Part shown: piece by piece, positions 1-8,931 of the stretch
Position numbering within the stretch: position 1 is the stretch's first letter
How the letters are laid out: every line of letters starts with the position of its first letter
Source: Burkholderia anthina
GTDB taxonomy: Bacteria > Pseudomonadota > Gammaproteobacteria > Burkholderiales > Burkholderiaceae
Length of the DNA: 60,549 nucleotides
NCBI RefSeq assembly: GCF_902498995.1
Contig: NZ_CABVLY010000039.1
Span: forward strand, 1-60,549
Reading direction: 5' to 3'
Notes under the pieces: generated by a model
What the model saw: the letters and a program-made list of their open reading frames with translations, nothing else
Databases searched by the model: none
Told to the model about the DNA's origin: nothing
Translations under genes and position numbers: made by a program

Positions 1-83
1 TCAAGCGCGACGCGAAGCGCGGGCTGGCGTCGCTGTGCATCGGCGGCGGGATGGGCGTCGCACTCGCGGTCGAACGTCCGTAA
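1..83 (+). CDS. phaA: Acetyl-CoA acetyltransferase (beta-ketothiolase), C-terminal end only
   Basis: Only the last 26 codons are in the window; the gene starts upstream. The visible tail contains CIGGGMG, the thiolase C-terminal active-site loop whose cysteine is the proton donor/acceptor, followed by the usual VALAVERP-type ending and a TAA. PhaA condenses two acetyl-CoA to acetoacetyl-CoA in polyhydroxybutyrate synthesis. The next gene is acetoacetyl-CoA reductase, as expected for a pha operon. A different thiolase paralogue cannot be excluded from the tail alone, but the context argues for PhaA. Confidence 0.85.
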   Translation, partial: KRDAKRGLASLCIGGGMGVALAVERP

Positions 84-202
84 CCGGCCGTTCGTCACCG
101 CCAAACCGATCCGTGCGCCGGCCGATTGCGGCTTCGGCCGGCGCCACGTGAAGTCAGAGGGGCCTCCGGCGGCTCTCAAAACCAAGAAATGGAGTGAGAT
201 TT

Positions 203-943
203 ATGTCTCAGCGAATTGCGTACGTAACGGGCGGGATGGGCGGCATCGGCACCAGCATCTGCCAGCGTCTGTCGAAAGACGGCTTCAAGGTGGTCGCGGG
301 TTGCGGCCCGAATTCGCCGCGCCGGGTGAAATGGATCGAGGACCAGAAGGCGCTCGGGTACGATTTCATCGCATCGGAAGGCAACGTCGGCGACTGGGAA
401 TCGACCAAGGCGGCGTTCGACAAGGTCAAGGCCGAAGTCGGCGAAATCGACGTGCTGGTCAACAACGCGGGCATCACGCGCGACGTCGTGTTCCGCAAGA
501 TGACGCATGAAGACTGGACGGCCGTGATCGACACCAACCTGACGAGCCTGTTCAACGTGACGAAGCAGGTGATCGACGGGATGGTCGAGCGCGGCTGGGG
601 CCGGATCATCAACATTTCGTCGGTGAACGGCCAGAAAGGGCAATTCGGCCAGACGAACTACTCGACCGCGAAGGCAGGCATCCACGGTTTCACGATGTCG
701 CTCGCGCAGGAAGTCGCAACGAAGGGCGTGACGGTCAACACTGTGTCGCCCGGCTACATCGGCACCGACATGGTGAAGGCGATCCGCCCGGACGTGCTCG
801 AGAAGATCGTCGCGACGATTCCCGTGCGACGTCTCGGCGGCCCGGAGGAAATCGGTTCGATCGTCGCGTGGCTCGCGTCGAACGATTCCGGCTTCGCGAC
901 GGGTGCCGACTTCTCGCTGAACGGCGGCCTGCACATGGGCTGA
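203..943 (+). CDS. phaB: Acetoacetyl-CoA reductase PhaB
   Basis: A 246-residue short-chain dehydrogenase that makes (R)-3-hydroxybutyryl-CoA from acetoacetyl-CoA with NADPH, the second step of polyhydroxybutyrate synthesis. The sequence shows TGGMGGIG at residues 9-16 (cofactor loop), NNAG at 87-90, catalytic Ser140 in INISS, and Tyr153 and Lys157 in YSTAK. The length and catalytic numbering match those known for Cupriavidus PhaB. The ATG at 203 is preceded by GGAG at 191-194; an upstream in-frame GTG at 194 lies inside that ribosome site and is rejected. It sits 119 bp after phaA and 118 bp before phaR, the common phaA-phaB-phaR order. Confidence 0.96.
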   Translation: MSQRIAYVTGGMGGIGTSICQRLSKDGFKVVAGCGPNSPRRVKWIEDQKALGYDFIASEGNVGDWESTKAAFDKVKAEVGEIDVLVNNAGITRDVVFRKMTHEDWTAVIDTNLTSLFNVTKQVIDGMVERGWGRIINISSVNGQKGQFGQTNYSTAKAGIHGFTMSLAQEVATKGVTVNTVSPGYIGTDMVKAIRPDVLEKIVATIPVRRLGGPEEIGSIVAWLASNDSGFATGADFSLNGGLHMG

Positions 944-1061
944 ACGTCCGGGCTGCGCAGGCGAAATGGCTGCGCGGCCCGGCGTGTCCGAAGGCCCCCG
1001 CCTCCCGGATTCGGGCGGCGGGGATTTGTCACTTGCGCTACGCTGCACACGAAGGCGTTAC

Positions 1062-1628
1062 ATGACTACTACAAAGAAAACGGCCGAGCGGCTCATCAAG
1101 AAGTACCCGAACCGCCGGCTCTACGATACCGAGACGAGCACGTACATCACGCTGACCGATGTCAAGCAGCTCGTGCTGGAACAGGAGGACTTCAAGGTCG
1201 TCGATGCGAAATCCAACGAAGACCTGACGCGCAGCATCCTGCTGCAGATCATCCTCGAGGAAGAAAGTGGCGGCGTGCCGATGTTCTCGTCGTCGATGCT
1301 GTCGCAGATCATCCGTTTCTACGGTCATGCGATGCAGGGCATGATGGGCACGTATCTGGAAAAGAACATCCAGGCGTTCATCGACATCCAGAACAAGCTC
1401 GCGGATCAATCGAAGAACCTCTACGAAGGTAACGCGATGAATCCGGAAGTCTGGTCGCAGTTCATGAACATGCAGGCGCCGATGATGCAAGGGATGATGA
1501 CGAGCTACATCGAGCAGTCGAAGAACATGTTCGTGCAGATGCAGGAGCAGATGCAGAACCAGGCAAAGTCGATGTTCAGCACGTTCCCGTTCAAGCAGCC
1601 GGGCGCGCCGGAGCCGGAGAAGAAGTAA
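1062..1628 (+). CDS. phaR: Polyhydroxyalkanoate synthesis repressor PhaR
   Basis: This 188-residue protein begins with the conserved PhaR N-terminal DNA-binding domain (KKYPNRRLYDTETSTYITL at about 10-29), followed by the PHB-accumulation regulatory domain (about 65-110) and a Met/Gln-rich C-terminal part. In the family, PhaR represses phasin and its own gene and binds PHA granules, which titrates the repressor when polymer accumulates. It follows phaB on the same strand. The ATG at 1062 is chosen because the conserved domain starts a few residues later; the frame extends upstream but without family-like sequence. A strong GC hairpin without a T-tract lies just downstream at about 1636-1668. 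Confidence 0.95.
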   Translation: MTTTKKTAERLIKKYPNRRLYDTETSTYITLTDVKQLVLEQEDFKVVDAKSNEDLTRSILLQIILEEESGGVPMFSSSMLSQIIRFYGHAMQGMMGTYLEKNIQAFIDIQNKLADQSKNLYEGNAMNPEVWSQFMNMQAPMMQGMMTSYIEQSKNMFVQMQEQMQNQAKSMFSTFPFKQPGAPEPEKK

Positions 1629-1987
1629 CGTATTTGCGGCGCGCCGGCCGCGGGACGGTCGGCGCCGCGACGTGCGGCGGTGCGAGGCGACCGATCGTGT
1701 GCCCGGGCACGATGACGGCCGGTGGCCGGCCGCCGCAGGATGCCGCCGACGGTCGTTCCTGATCGTCGGCGCCGGATGCCCGTGCCTTCGCGCGAGGCGG
1801 GCAAGACCGTTGTCCGGTCGAGCGAATTCCAGACGTCAGTCCAGCCGAATCGGCGCATTGCGTGTCCGGTTGCACGTGTTCGCGCGCGTGCCGGCCGCGA
1901 TTGCCCGCGATGACTGCCCGCGATGACGTTTCGTGCCCGTACGACACGCCACGCGCGATGCCGGCGCGGTGCGCCGGCATTCCTCGC
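1629..1987. other. Intergenic region between convergent phaR and a small gene
   Basis: These 359 bp hold no convincing gene. Short open frames on both strands have no family-like composition. The region carries a GC-rich inverted repeat just after phaR (about 1636-1668) and a second one at 1958-1980, consistent with termination of two convergent transcripts. Confidence 0.6.
1958..1980 (-). terminator. Inverted repeat, probable terminator of the 1988-2242 gene
   Basis: ATGCCGGCGC and GCGCCGGCAT form a perfect 10-bp stem with a 3-nt loop, beginning 8 nt beyond the stop of the minus-strand gene. There is no T-run, so it may act in both directions or only stabilise the 3' end. Confidence 0.45.
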
Positions 1988-2242
1988 TCAGCGTGCCGGA
2001 TCGAGATCCTGATGATCGTCCGCAGGCGGAAGGTCCAGCACGAGCTTCACCGCGCTGTAGTTCGCCTTCAGCGAAAACACGCGGCCGATCACGAGAAACG
2101 TCTGCCGCGAATTCTCGAGTTCGACGAAGTCGCCGGGTTGCGGCACATGCGCGCCCTGGTCATATGAAAAGCTGGTGCTGGTTTGCTCGCCGATGGTTTC
2201 GGCGGCGTGCTCGGTGAATTCGATCGTGATGTGGGTGGTCAT
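1988..2242 (-). CDS. Small conserved-looking protein of unknown function
   Basis: An 84-residue protein starting MTTHITIEF. It has no signal peptide, membrane segment or cysteines. The sequence looks like a compact beta-rich domain (IGRVFSLKANYSAVKLVLDL in the second half) with an acidic C-terminus (PPADDHQDLD). I do not recognise the family. The ATG at 2242 is preferred because the upstream in-frame extension is low-complexity and Arg-rich, typical of non-coding high-GC frames. It lies between phaR and rimO and is divergent from rimO. Confidence 0.7.
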   Translation of the reverse strand: MTTHITIEFTEHAAETIGEQTSTSFSYDQGAHVPQPGDFVELENSRQTFLVIGRVFSLKANYSAVKLVLDLPPADDHQDLDPAR

Positions 2243-2468
2243 GCGAACCCCGTTGGGTGTGAAGAGAGCGGATGCCGAGATTTTCGCATGGCAGCGGGGC
2301 GGTTCCACGGCGATTCTTGGCGGTTTCTCGCGGCGCGGCGCGGGTCGGCCGTGTCGGCGGGCGCGTCGTGCCGCATGGAAAGGGCTGGATCGCTTTTCTC
2401 TGTCCGCCCGGCGCGCCCGCACGGGTCGCACATCGGCATCGCGATCCGCTGCGTGCCAACCGCCTGTT

Positions 2469-2500
2469 TTGCCTCGCTGACCCATAAATAGCTGTAAACT
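2469..2500 (+). promoter_or_regulatory. Candidate sigma-70 promoter for rimO
   Basis: TTGCCT (2469-2474) and the A+T-rich TGTAAACT (2493-2500) lie in an unusually AT-rich stretch about 35-65 bp before the rimO ATG. Spacing is 18 bp to TGTAAA or 20 bp to TAAACT, so the match is imperfect. Confidence 0.35.
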
Positions 2501-2532
2501 CACGCTTTTGCCGCCACGCCCCCACATTCCAG

Positions 2533-3894
2533 ATGTCCCAGTCCCCCAAAGTAGGTTTCGTTTCGCTCGGGTGCCCGAAGGCGCTCGTCGACTCCGAACA
2601 AATCATCACCCAGTTGCGTGCCGAAGGTTATGAAATCTCCGGCACGTACGACGGCGCCGACCTCGTCGTCGTCAACACCTGCGGCTTCATCGACGAAGCC
2701 GTGCAGGAGAGTCTCGACGCGATCGGCGAAGCGCTGACCGAAAACGGCAAGGTGATCGTCACCGGCTGCCTGGGTGCGAAGTCGAGCGCCAGCGGCTCGA
2801 ACCTCATCGAGGAAGTCCACCCGAAGGTGCTCGCCGTCACCGGCCCGCACGCGGTGGGCGAAGTGATGCAGGCCGTGCATTCGCATCTGCCGAAGCCGCA
2901 CGACCCGTTCGTCGACCTGGTGCCGCCCGCCGGCATCAAGCTCACGCCGCGTCACTACGCGTACCTGAAGATCTCCGAAGGCTGCAACCACCGCTGCACG
3001 TTCTGCATCATCCCGTCGATGCGCGGCGACCTCGTGTCGCGTCCGGTCGCCGAAGTGATGCTCGAGGCGGAGAACCTGTTCAAGTCGGGCGTGAAGGAAC
3101 TGCTCGTGATCTCGCAGGACACGAGTGCGTACGGCGTCGACGTGAAGTACCGCACGGGCTTCTGGAACGGCAAGCCGATCAAGACGCGCATGACCGACCT
3201 GGTCGCCGCGCTCGGCGAACTGGCCGCGCAGTACGGCGCATGGGTGCGCCTGCACTACGTGTATCCGTATCCGAGCGTCGACGAAGTGATTCCGCTGATG
3301 GCCGACGGCCCGTTCAAGGGCCACGTGCTGCCGTATCTCGACGTGCCGTTCCAGCACGCGCATCCGGAAGTGCTCAAGCGCATGAAGCGCCCGGCGAACG
3401 CGGAGAAGGTGCTCGAACGCGTGCAGAAGTGGCGCGAGATCTGCCCGGACCTGACGATCCGCAGCACGTTCATCGCGGGTTTCCCCGGCGAGACGGAAGC
3501 GCAGTTCGACACGCTGCTGGACTTCATCCGCGAGGCGGACCTCGATCGCGTCGGCTGCTTCGCGTATTCGCCGGTCGAAGGCGCGACCGCGAACGAACTG
3601 GACGGCGCGCTGCCGGACGAGGTGCGCGAGGAACGCCGCGCGCGCTTCATGGAAGTGGCCGAGGAAGTGTCGGCGCAGCGCATGCAGCGCAAGGTCGGCA
3701 AGACGCTCAAGGTGCTGATCGACGAAGTCAGCGCGGAAGGCGGGATCGGCCGCACGGCGGCGGATGCGCCGGAGATCGACGGCGTCGTCTATGTGGAGCC
3801 GGCGACGAAGGCGTCGAAGCGCTACAAGGTCGGCGATTTCGTGTCGGTGAAGATCACCGGCGCGGACGGCCATGATCTGTGGGGCGAGGTTTAA
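2533..3894 (+). CDS. rimO: Ribosomal protein uS12 methylthiotransferase RimO
   Basis: A 453-residue radical-SAM methylthiotransferase that adds a methylthio group to the conserved aspartate of ribosomal protein S12. The N-terminal UPF0004 domain has the three auxiliary-cluster cysteines (Cys14, Cys50, Cys79). The radical-SAM core carries CNHRCTFC with Cys151, Cys155 and Cys158 binding the second 4Fe-4S cluster. A TRAM domain follows at about 385-453. SLGCPKALVDSE and KISEGCNHRC are RimO-type rather than MiaB-type wording. Length is normal for the family. Only 3 nt separate its stop from the downstream sugar kinase, so the two are probably co-transcribed. Confidence 0.97.
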   Translation: MSQSPKVGFVSLGCPKALVDSEQIITQLRAEGYEISGTYDGADLVVVNTCGFIDEAVQESLDAIGEALTENGKVIVTGCLGAKSSASGSNLIEEVHPKVLAVTGPHAVGEVMQAVHSHLPKPHDPFVDLVPPAGIKLTPRHYAYLKISEGCNHRCTFCIIPSMRGDLVSRPVAEVMLEAENLFKSGVKELLVISQDTSAYGVDVKYRTGFWNGKPIKTRMTDLVAALGELAAQYGAWVRLHYVYPYPSVDEVIPLMADGPFKGHVLPYLDVPFQHAHPEVLKRMKRPANAEKVLERVQKWREICPDLTIRSTFIAGFPGETEAQFDTLLDFIREADLDRVGCFAYSPVEGATANELDGALPDEVREERRARFMEVAEEVSAQRMQRKVGKTLKVLIDEVSAEGGIGRTAADAPEIDGVVYVEPATKASKRYKVGDFVSVKITGADGHDLWGEV

Positions 3895-3897
3895 GCG

Positions 3898-4824
3898 ATG
3901 ACCGCAGCGTTTCCGCAGATCCTCGCGCTCGGCGAGGCGATGATCGAATTCAACCAGTCGCAGCCGGGCCGTCCGGAGTTCCTGCAGGGCTTCGGCGGCG
4001 ACACGTCGAACTTCTGTATCGCCGCGGCGCGCCAGGGCGCGTCGACGGGCTTCGTATCGGCGATCGGCGACGATCCGTTCGGCCGGCTGCTGGCCGACAT
4101 GTGGGCGTCGGAACGCGTCGACACGACGTACGTGCGGATCGACCGCACGGCGCCGACCGGCGTGTATTTCGTCACGCACGGGGCTGACGGCCATCAGTTC
4201 GACTATCTGCGCGCGGGCTCCGCGGCGAGCCGCTATGCGGTGGCCGACCTGCCGCTCGACGCGCTGGCCGCGGCGAAAGCCGTGCACCTGTCCGGCATCA
4301 GTCTCGCGATCAGCACGGCCGCGTGCGATGCCGCGTTCGCCGCGATCGACCATGCGCGCCGCAACGGCGCGCAGGTCAGCTTCGACACGAACCTGCGCCT
4401 GAAGCTGTGGCCGCTGCCGCGCGCCCGCGCGGTGATGCGCGAGGCGCTGCGCCAGACGGACATCTGCCTGCCAAGCTGGGACGACGTTACGGCACTCACC
4501 GGTGCGAACGATCGCGACGCGATCGTCGACGCGATGCTCGAACACGGGCCGCAGGTCGTCGCGCTGAAACTCGGCAAGGAAGGCGCGTACGTCGCGACGC
4601 CGCACGAGCGACGCGTCGTGCCGGGCTTCGCGGTGGAAGCCATCGATGCGACGGGCGCCGGCGACTGCTTCGGCGGCGCGTTCGTCGCGCGGATCGTCGC
4701 GGGCGACGACCCGTTCGCGGCCGCGCGCTATGCGAACGCGGCGGCGGCACTGTCGACGACGGGCTACGGCGCGGTCGCGCCGATTCCGCACCGCGATGCG
4801 GTGGAACGCCTGATGCAGGGCTGA
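3898..4824 (+). CDS. PfkB-family sugar kinase, 2-keto-3-deoxygluconate kinase-like
   Basis: A 308-residue ribokinase-fold kinase. The N-terminal part has LALGEAMIEF and GFGGDTSNFCIAAARQG (substrate-binding GG motif). The C-terminal PfkB signature is DATGAGD at 250-256, where Asp256 is the predicted catalytic base and GAG the anion hole. FDTNLRLKLWP at about 162-172 is typical of KDG/fructokinase-type members, so 2-keto-3-deoxygluconate is the likeliest substrate, but substrate cannot be fixed from sequence alone. It starts 3 nt after rimO, which suggests translational coupling although the functions are unrelated. A second PfkB kinase (KguK) occurs at 47048-48040. Confidence 0.88.
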   Translation: MTAAFPQILALGEAMIEFNQSQPGRPEFLQGFGGDTSNFCIAAARQGASTGFVSAIGDDPFGRLLADMWASERVDTTYVRIDRTAPTGVYFVTHGADGHQFDYLRAGSAASRYAVADLPLDALAAAKAVHLSGISLAISTAACDAAFAAIDHARRNGAQVSFDTNLRLKLWPLPRARAVMREALRQTDICLPSWDDVTALTGANDRDAIVDAMLEHGPQVVALKLGKEGAYVATPHERRVVPGFAVEAIDATGAGDCFGGAFVARIVAGDDPFAAARYANAAAALSTTGYGAVAPIPHRDAVERLMQG

Positions 4825-4986
4825 CGCGAACGACGCACACTGTCCGCGGCCGCGCACGACCGGTTCATTCGAACGACGTGACGTGGCGGCGGTCGCTGCG
4901 CGTTCGCGACGAGGCGTATCGGCGACGCACGGTCACGGTCAATCGCCGCGATCGGCGAGCGAATCTGAAGCAAGGAGCAATACAAG

Positions 4987-5529
4987 GTGGGTCGATATTC
5001 GGAATGGCCGCGAGCGCTCGTGCTCGCCGGTGCGCTGGCAGCGGGCTTCGCGATGCCGGGCATGGCTGCGGCACAGGTTGCCGCATCGGGTGCGCAGCAG
5101 GATGCGCCGGCGCCTGCCCGGCCGCTGCGGCCGAATCCTGAATTTGCCCGGCTGCCGCGCTACGAGGGCACGCTCGGCGATCGGCCGATCGTCGTGCATC
5201 TCGGTCCGAAGACGGACGAAGAGGGCGTGCATGGCGAATACCAGTTCACGGATACCGGCGAGGTGATCCTGCTCGCGGGCGACCGCGACGGCGATACGCT
5301 CGAGATCGAGGAATCGAACGACGGCACGAACATCACGGGCGTGTGGATCGGCCGCTTCGATTCGACCGGCGCCCTGAAAGCCGACCGGATGAATTCCGAC
5401 GAATCGGATCCGCAACCCGTCGTGCTGCATCCCTCGCCGGCCAAGCGCGCGGCGCTGCAGGTCCGCAACGGTCGCGTGCAGGAAATCGAGACGGTCGGCG
5501 GCGTCGTCAACCTGCGTACCGACGACTGA
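4987..5529 (+). CDS. Secreted protein of unknown function
   Basis: A 180-residue protein with a clear signal peptide: basic start (MGRYSEWPR), hydrophobic core (ALVLAGALAAGFAM) and AAAQ-type cleavage near residue 30. A Pro/Ala-rich linker follows, then a compact domain with YEGTLGDRPIVVHLG and GEYQF, suggesting a small beta-barrel. It is probably periplasmic. The GTG at 4987 is supported by AAGGAG about 9 nt upstream. I do not recognise a named family. It stands alone between the sugar kinase and metC. Confidence 0.8.
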   Translation: MGRYSEWPRALVLAGALAAGFAMPGMAAAQVAASGAQQDAPAPARPLRPNPEFARLPRYEGTLGDRPIVVHLGPKTDEEGVHGEYQFTDTGEVILLAGDRDGDTLEIEESNDGTNITGVWIGRFDSTGALKADRMNSDESDPQPVVLHPSPAKRAALQVRNGRVQEIETVGGVVNLRTDD

Positions 5530-5651
5530 GAGCGCCCGAGCGCGCGCTGGCTTGGTGTGCGCGGCGCGCATTGTACCGGGTCAAGCGCGCCGATTTTGGC
5601 TAATCTAGCAGGATATTCCGCAACCGAACGGCCTTGTGCCCGCCCTCTGCC

Positions 5652-6836
5652 ATGACTGCATCCACACCCAAGCGCGCACTGCAAACCCGCATCGTTCAAC
5701 CCGACGACGTCATTCCGGAAGGTTTTCGCTCGTTCGTGCCGCCGGTCGCGCGCGCGTCGACGGTCGTGTTCCCCGATCTCGCGACGATGCGCGCGCTGGT
5801 CTGGCACAACGACAACCAGTGGCGCTACGGTCTGCATGCGACTCCGACGTCGCTCGCGCTCGCGCAGCGGCTCGCCGAGATCGAAGGCGGCACGCACGCG
5901 CTGCTGCAGCCGTCGGGTCTCGCGGCGATCATGAACGTCTACTTCGGGATCGTGAAGGCGGGCGACGACGTGCTGATCCCGCACAACATCTACGGACCGA
6001 ATGCCGATTTCGGCAACTGGCTCGCGAAGGATTTCGGCATCACCGCGCGTTTCTACGATCCGCTCGTGGGTGCGGGCATCGCCGACCTGATCCAGCCGGA
6101 CACCCGGCTGATCTGGATCGAGGCACCCGGCTCCGTGACGATGGAAGTGCCCGACGTGCGCGCGATCACGACGGTCGCACAGGCGCGCGGCATCGTCACC
6201 GCGATCGACAATACGTATTCGGCCGGGCTCGCGTTCAAGCCGTTCGAGCACGGGGTCGACATCTCGGTGCAGGCGCTGACCAAGTATCAGTCGGGCGGCA
6301 GCGACGTGCTGATGGGCGCGACGATCACCGCGAACGCGGAACTGCATGCGCAACTGAAACTCGCGCGGATGCGCTGCGGGATCGGCGTGTCGGTGGACGA
6401 TTGCTCGCTCGTGATGCGCAGCCTGCCGAGCATGCAGGTGCGTTTCGACGCGCACAGCAAGAGCGCGCTCGCGCTCGCGCAGTGGCTGAAGGCACGGCCG
6501 GAAATCGCGGCGGTGCTGCATCCGCAACTGCCGGACTGCCCGGGCCATGAAGCGTTCGTGCGCGACTTCACCGGCGCGGGCGGGCTGTTCTCGGTGGTGT
6601 TCGACGAACGCTACAGCGCCGAGCAGATCGACCGTTTCGTCGAGGCGCTCGAGCTGTTCGCGATCGGCTGGAGCTGGGGCGGCGCATGCAGTCTCGCGAT
6701 GCCGTACGACGTCGCATCGATGCGCGCGGACTGGCCGCATCGCGGCACGCTGGTGCGTTTCTACGTCGGTCTCGAGGACGAAGCCGACCTGCGCGCGGAC
6801 ATCGAGCGCGCGCTGCAGGCCACGCTCGGCCGATAA
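5652..6836 (+). CDS. metC: Cystathionine beta-lyase (PLP-dependent, Cys/Met metabolism family)
   Basis: A 394-residue fold-type I PLP enzyme. The cofactor lysine is Lys211 in QALTKYQSGGSDVLMG. The PLP-ring aspartate is in AIDNTYSAGLAFKP (about 184-197), and the YG...TP tetramer/active-site element is at 59-65. The SGLAAIMNV and IYGPN motifs fit cystathionine beta-lyase, which cleaves cystathionine to homocysteine, pyruvate and ammonia. Gamma-synthase activity is less likely but not excluded. The ATG at 5652 is preferred to an in-frame GTG at 5634 because family members begin close to this point. It converges on serB with a shared strong terminator. Confidence 0.9.
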   Translation: MTASTPKRALQTRIVQPDDVIPEGFRSFVPPVARASTVVFPDLATMRALVWHNDNQWRYGLHATPTSLALAQRLAEIEGGTHALLQPSGLAAIMNVYFGIVKAGDDVLIPHNIYGPNADFGNWLAKDFGITARFYDPLVGAGIADLIQPDTRLIWIEAPGSVTMEVPDVRAITTVAQARGIVTAIDNTYSAGLAFKPFEHGVDISVQALTKYQSGGSDVLMGATITANAELHAQLKLARMRCGIGVSVDDCSLVMRSLPSMQVRFDAHSKSALALAQWLKARPEIAAVLHPQLPDCPGHEAFVRDFTGAGGLFSVVFDERYSAEQIDRFVEALELFAIGWSWGGACSLAMPYDVASMRADWPHRGTLVRFYVGLEDEADLRADIERALQATLGR

Positions 6837-6853
6837 TCGCGGCAGAAAAACGC

Positions 6854-6888
6854 AACGCCGGCGCGATGCGACATCGCGCCGGCGTTTT
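6854..6888. terminator. Bidirectional rho-independent terminator between metC and serB
   Basis: AACGCCGGCGCGATG (6854-6868) and its exact complement at 6872-6886 form a 15-bp stem with a 3-nt loop. TTTT follows on the plus strand, and an A-run at 6846-6850 supplies the U-tract for the minus strand. Confidence 0.9.
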
Positions 6889-6908
6889 GCATTGGCGGCT
6901 CGCGCGGA

Positions 6909-7754
6909 TCAGAACAGCCGCAGCAGCCCGTCGAGGCCGACGTGATCGAACGCGACGGTGGCCGCATCGCGCACGACCGGCTTCGCGTGGAACGCAACCG
7001 ACAGCCCGGCTTCTGCCATCATCTTCAGATCGTTCGACCCGTCGCCCATCGCGATCGCGCGGCTCGGCGCGATGCCGAGCGATGCGCACGTATCGCGCAG
7101 CATGCGCGCCTTCACGTCCGCGTTGACGATCTCGCCGAGCACCTTGCCGGTCAGCTTGCCGTCGACGATCTCGAGCGTGTTCGCGTGCGCGTAGTCGAGG
7201 CCGAGGCGCGCCTTCAGACGCTCGGTGAAGAACGTGAAGCCGCCCGACACGAGCAGCGTCTTCAGGCCGGCGGCCTTCACGCCGGCGAGCATCGTCTCGG
7301 CACCCGGCGACAGTTGCAGCCGTTCCTCGTACACGCGTTCGAGCGCCTGCGCGTCGAGGCCGGCGAGCAGCGCGACGCGGCGCGTCAGGCTTTCGTTGAA
7401 GTCGCGGATCTCGCCGCGCATCGAGGCTTCGGTGATTTCGGCGACCTGTGTCTTCAGCCCGCAGAAGTCGGCGATCTCGTCGATGCATTCGATCGTGATC
7501 AGCGTCGAATCCATGTCCATCACGACGAGCCCGAAATCGCCGAGCGCGCGGCCGGCGTCGACGAAGCCGAAGTCGAGCGCATGCGTGCCGCAGTACGCGT
7601 CGATGTCGAGGCGCTGCGCCGGATTCGCGTGTTCGATGCGCAGCGCGTGATCGTCGGTCTGCACGATGCGGGTGCCGCGCGACAGCGCGAGCAGCGGTTT
7701 GTGATGCGCGTCCGACAGCGGCGCGAGACTCTGGATGACGAGGTTCTGGGTCAT
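6909..7754 (-). CDS. serB: Phosphoserine phosphatase SerB
   Basis: A 281-residue HAD-superfamily phosphatase catalysing the last step of L-serine synthesis. Motif I is DMDST at 80-84, with Asp80 the predicted nucleophile and Asp82 the acid/base. Motif II is in LLVSGGFTFF, and motif III/IV is MGDGSNDLKMM, which binds Mg2+. An N-terminal ~75-residue regulatory-type segment precedes the catalytic core, as in proteobacterial SerB. The ATG at 7754 (MTQNLVIQ) is chosen because the upstream extension is Arg/Pro/Gly-rich non-coding-like sequence. It shares a bidirectional terminator with metC. Confidence 0.96.
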   Translation of the reverse strand: MTQNLVIQSLAPLSDAHHKPLLALSRGTRIVQTDDHALRIEHANPAQRLDIDAYCGTHALDFGFVDAGRALGDFGLVVMDMDSTLITIECIDEIADFCGLKTQVAEITEASMRGEIRDFNESLTRRVALLAGLDAQALERVYEERLQLSPGAETMLAGVKAAGLKTLLVSGGFTFFTERLKARLGLDYAHANTLEIVDGKLTGKVLGEIVNADVKARMLRDTCASLGIAPSRAIAMGDGSNDLKMMAEAGLSVAFHAKPVVRDAATVAFDHVGLDGLLRLF

Positions 7755-7958
7755 GACGGAATGGTTGGAAGCGAATGAAACGCGTGCGCGGCCGGCATGC
7801 GGCCACCTGCGAGCGCGGGCCCCGTTCGGCTGCGGGCCGCGGCGTCGCGAACGCGCCATTGTAGCCGGTTGGTATCCGGTCGCGATCGGATCGACGGCGG
7901 ATGCGGCCGTGAGCGGCGCCGGAAGCCGCTCTCCGTGGGATTTGCCGGGCACGGGCGC

Positions 7959-8900
7959 CTATCGTTCGTCCGCGCGATCCCAGTAAGGCGGATCGCCGAA
8001 GTGATCGGCGAGAAACGAGATGAATGCGAGCGTCTTCAGCGGCACGTGCGCGCGGCTCGGATAGACGGCCCAGATCGCGATGTCGTTCGCGAACGGGTAG
8101 TCGTCGAGCACGGTGACGAGCGCGCCGCTTGCGAGCAGCGGACCGACGTCCCAGGTCGACTTGATCGCGATGCCGAAGCCGTCGACGAGCGCTTCGCGGA
8201 TCGCCTCGCCGTTGCTCGCGACGAGCCGGCCGCCGACCCGCACGGTGAGCGGGCCTTGCGGCGTCGCGAACGACCAGTCGCGCTGGTCGCCGAGGATCAC
8301 GCATTCGTGCTGCGCGAGGTCGGCCGGATGGCGCGGCGCGCCGCGTTCGGCGAGATACGCGGGCGAGCAGCACAGCACGCGCCGGTTTGCCGCGAGCTTG
8401 CGCGCGACGAGCGTCGAATCCTTCAGCGCGCCGAGGCGGATCGCGACGTCGTAGCCGTCGTCGACGAGGTCGACGATCTCGTCGGACAGCCGCAGGTCGA
8501 GCGACACGGACGGATAGCGGCGCAGGAACGCGGGAATCACCGGCGCGACATGCTGGCGGCCGAACGACGACGACATCGACACCTTCAGCCGCCCGTACGG
8601 CTCGCTGCGGCCATGCCCGACCGACGCGCGCGCGGCGTCGGCGGCCGACAGCAGCGCCTCGGCGCGCGCCATGAAAATTTCGCCGTCCTGCGTGAGGCTG
8701 ATGCGCCGCGTGGTGCGATGCAGCAGCCGTGCGCCGAGCTGGCGCTCCAGTTGCGCGATGCGCGCGCTCGCGACGGCCGCCGACACGCCGAACTCGCGCC
8801 CGGCCGCGGTCACGTTCGCGAGCAATGCGGCGCGCACGAACAGGCCGACGTCGAGCAGGTCGAGCGGCTTGTCGGGGGCGGATACCGGATCGGACGTCAT
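7959..8900 (-). CDS. LysR-family transcriptional regulator
   Basis: A 313-residue LysR-type regulator. The winged helix-turn-helix occupies about residues 14-72 (NVTAAGREFGVSAAVASARIAQLERQLGARLLHRTTRR), followed by a periplasmic-binding-protein-like effector domain with FGRQHVAPVIPAFLRRYP at about 112-129. It belongs to the branch that often controls a divergent oxidoreductase. It is divergent from the 9032-10048 oxidoreductase with 131 bp between the starts, which contain a near-perfect palindrome. It probably regulates itself and that gene; the inducer is unknown. Confidence 0.92.
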   Translation of the reverse strand: MTSDPVSAPDKPLDLLDVGLFVRAALLANVTAAGREFGVSAAVASARIAQLERQLGARLLHRTTRRISLTQDGEIFMARAEALLSAADAARASVGHGRSEPYGRLKVSMSSSFGRQHVAPVIPAFLRRYPSVSLDLRLSDEIVDLVDDGYDVAIRLGALKDSTLVARKLAANRRVLCCSPAYLAERGAPRHPADLAQHECVILGDQRDWSFATPQGPLTVRVGGRLVASNGEAIREALVDGFGIAIKSTWDVGPLLASGALVTVLDDYPFANDIAIWAVYPSRAHVPLKTLAFISFLADHFGDPPYWDRADER

Positions 8901-8910
8901 TATTCGGAAA

Positions 8911-8931
8911 TTCCTGAAAATGTTTCAGGAA
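8911..8931. promoter_or_regulatory. Palindromic operator between LysR gene and oxidoreductase
   Basis: TTCCTGAAA (8911-8919) and TTTCAGGAA (8923-8931) are exact inverted repeats with a 3-bp centre, immediately upstream of the LysR start codon. A related half-site, TTTCTGAAA, occurs at 8942-8950. The position fits an autoregulatory LysR site. Confidence 0.6.

Noticed and set aside
2500..4857. A 785-codon open frame on the minus strand opposite rimO and the sugar kinase
   Set aside because: It is Arg/His/Ala-rich without any family motif and lies exactly antisense to two well-supported genes. Long antisense frames are a by-product of high G+C at third codon positions.
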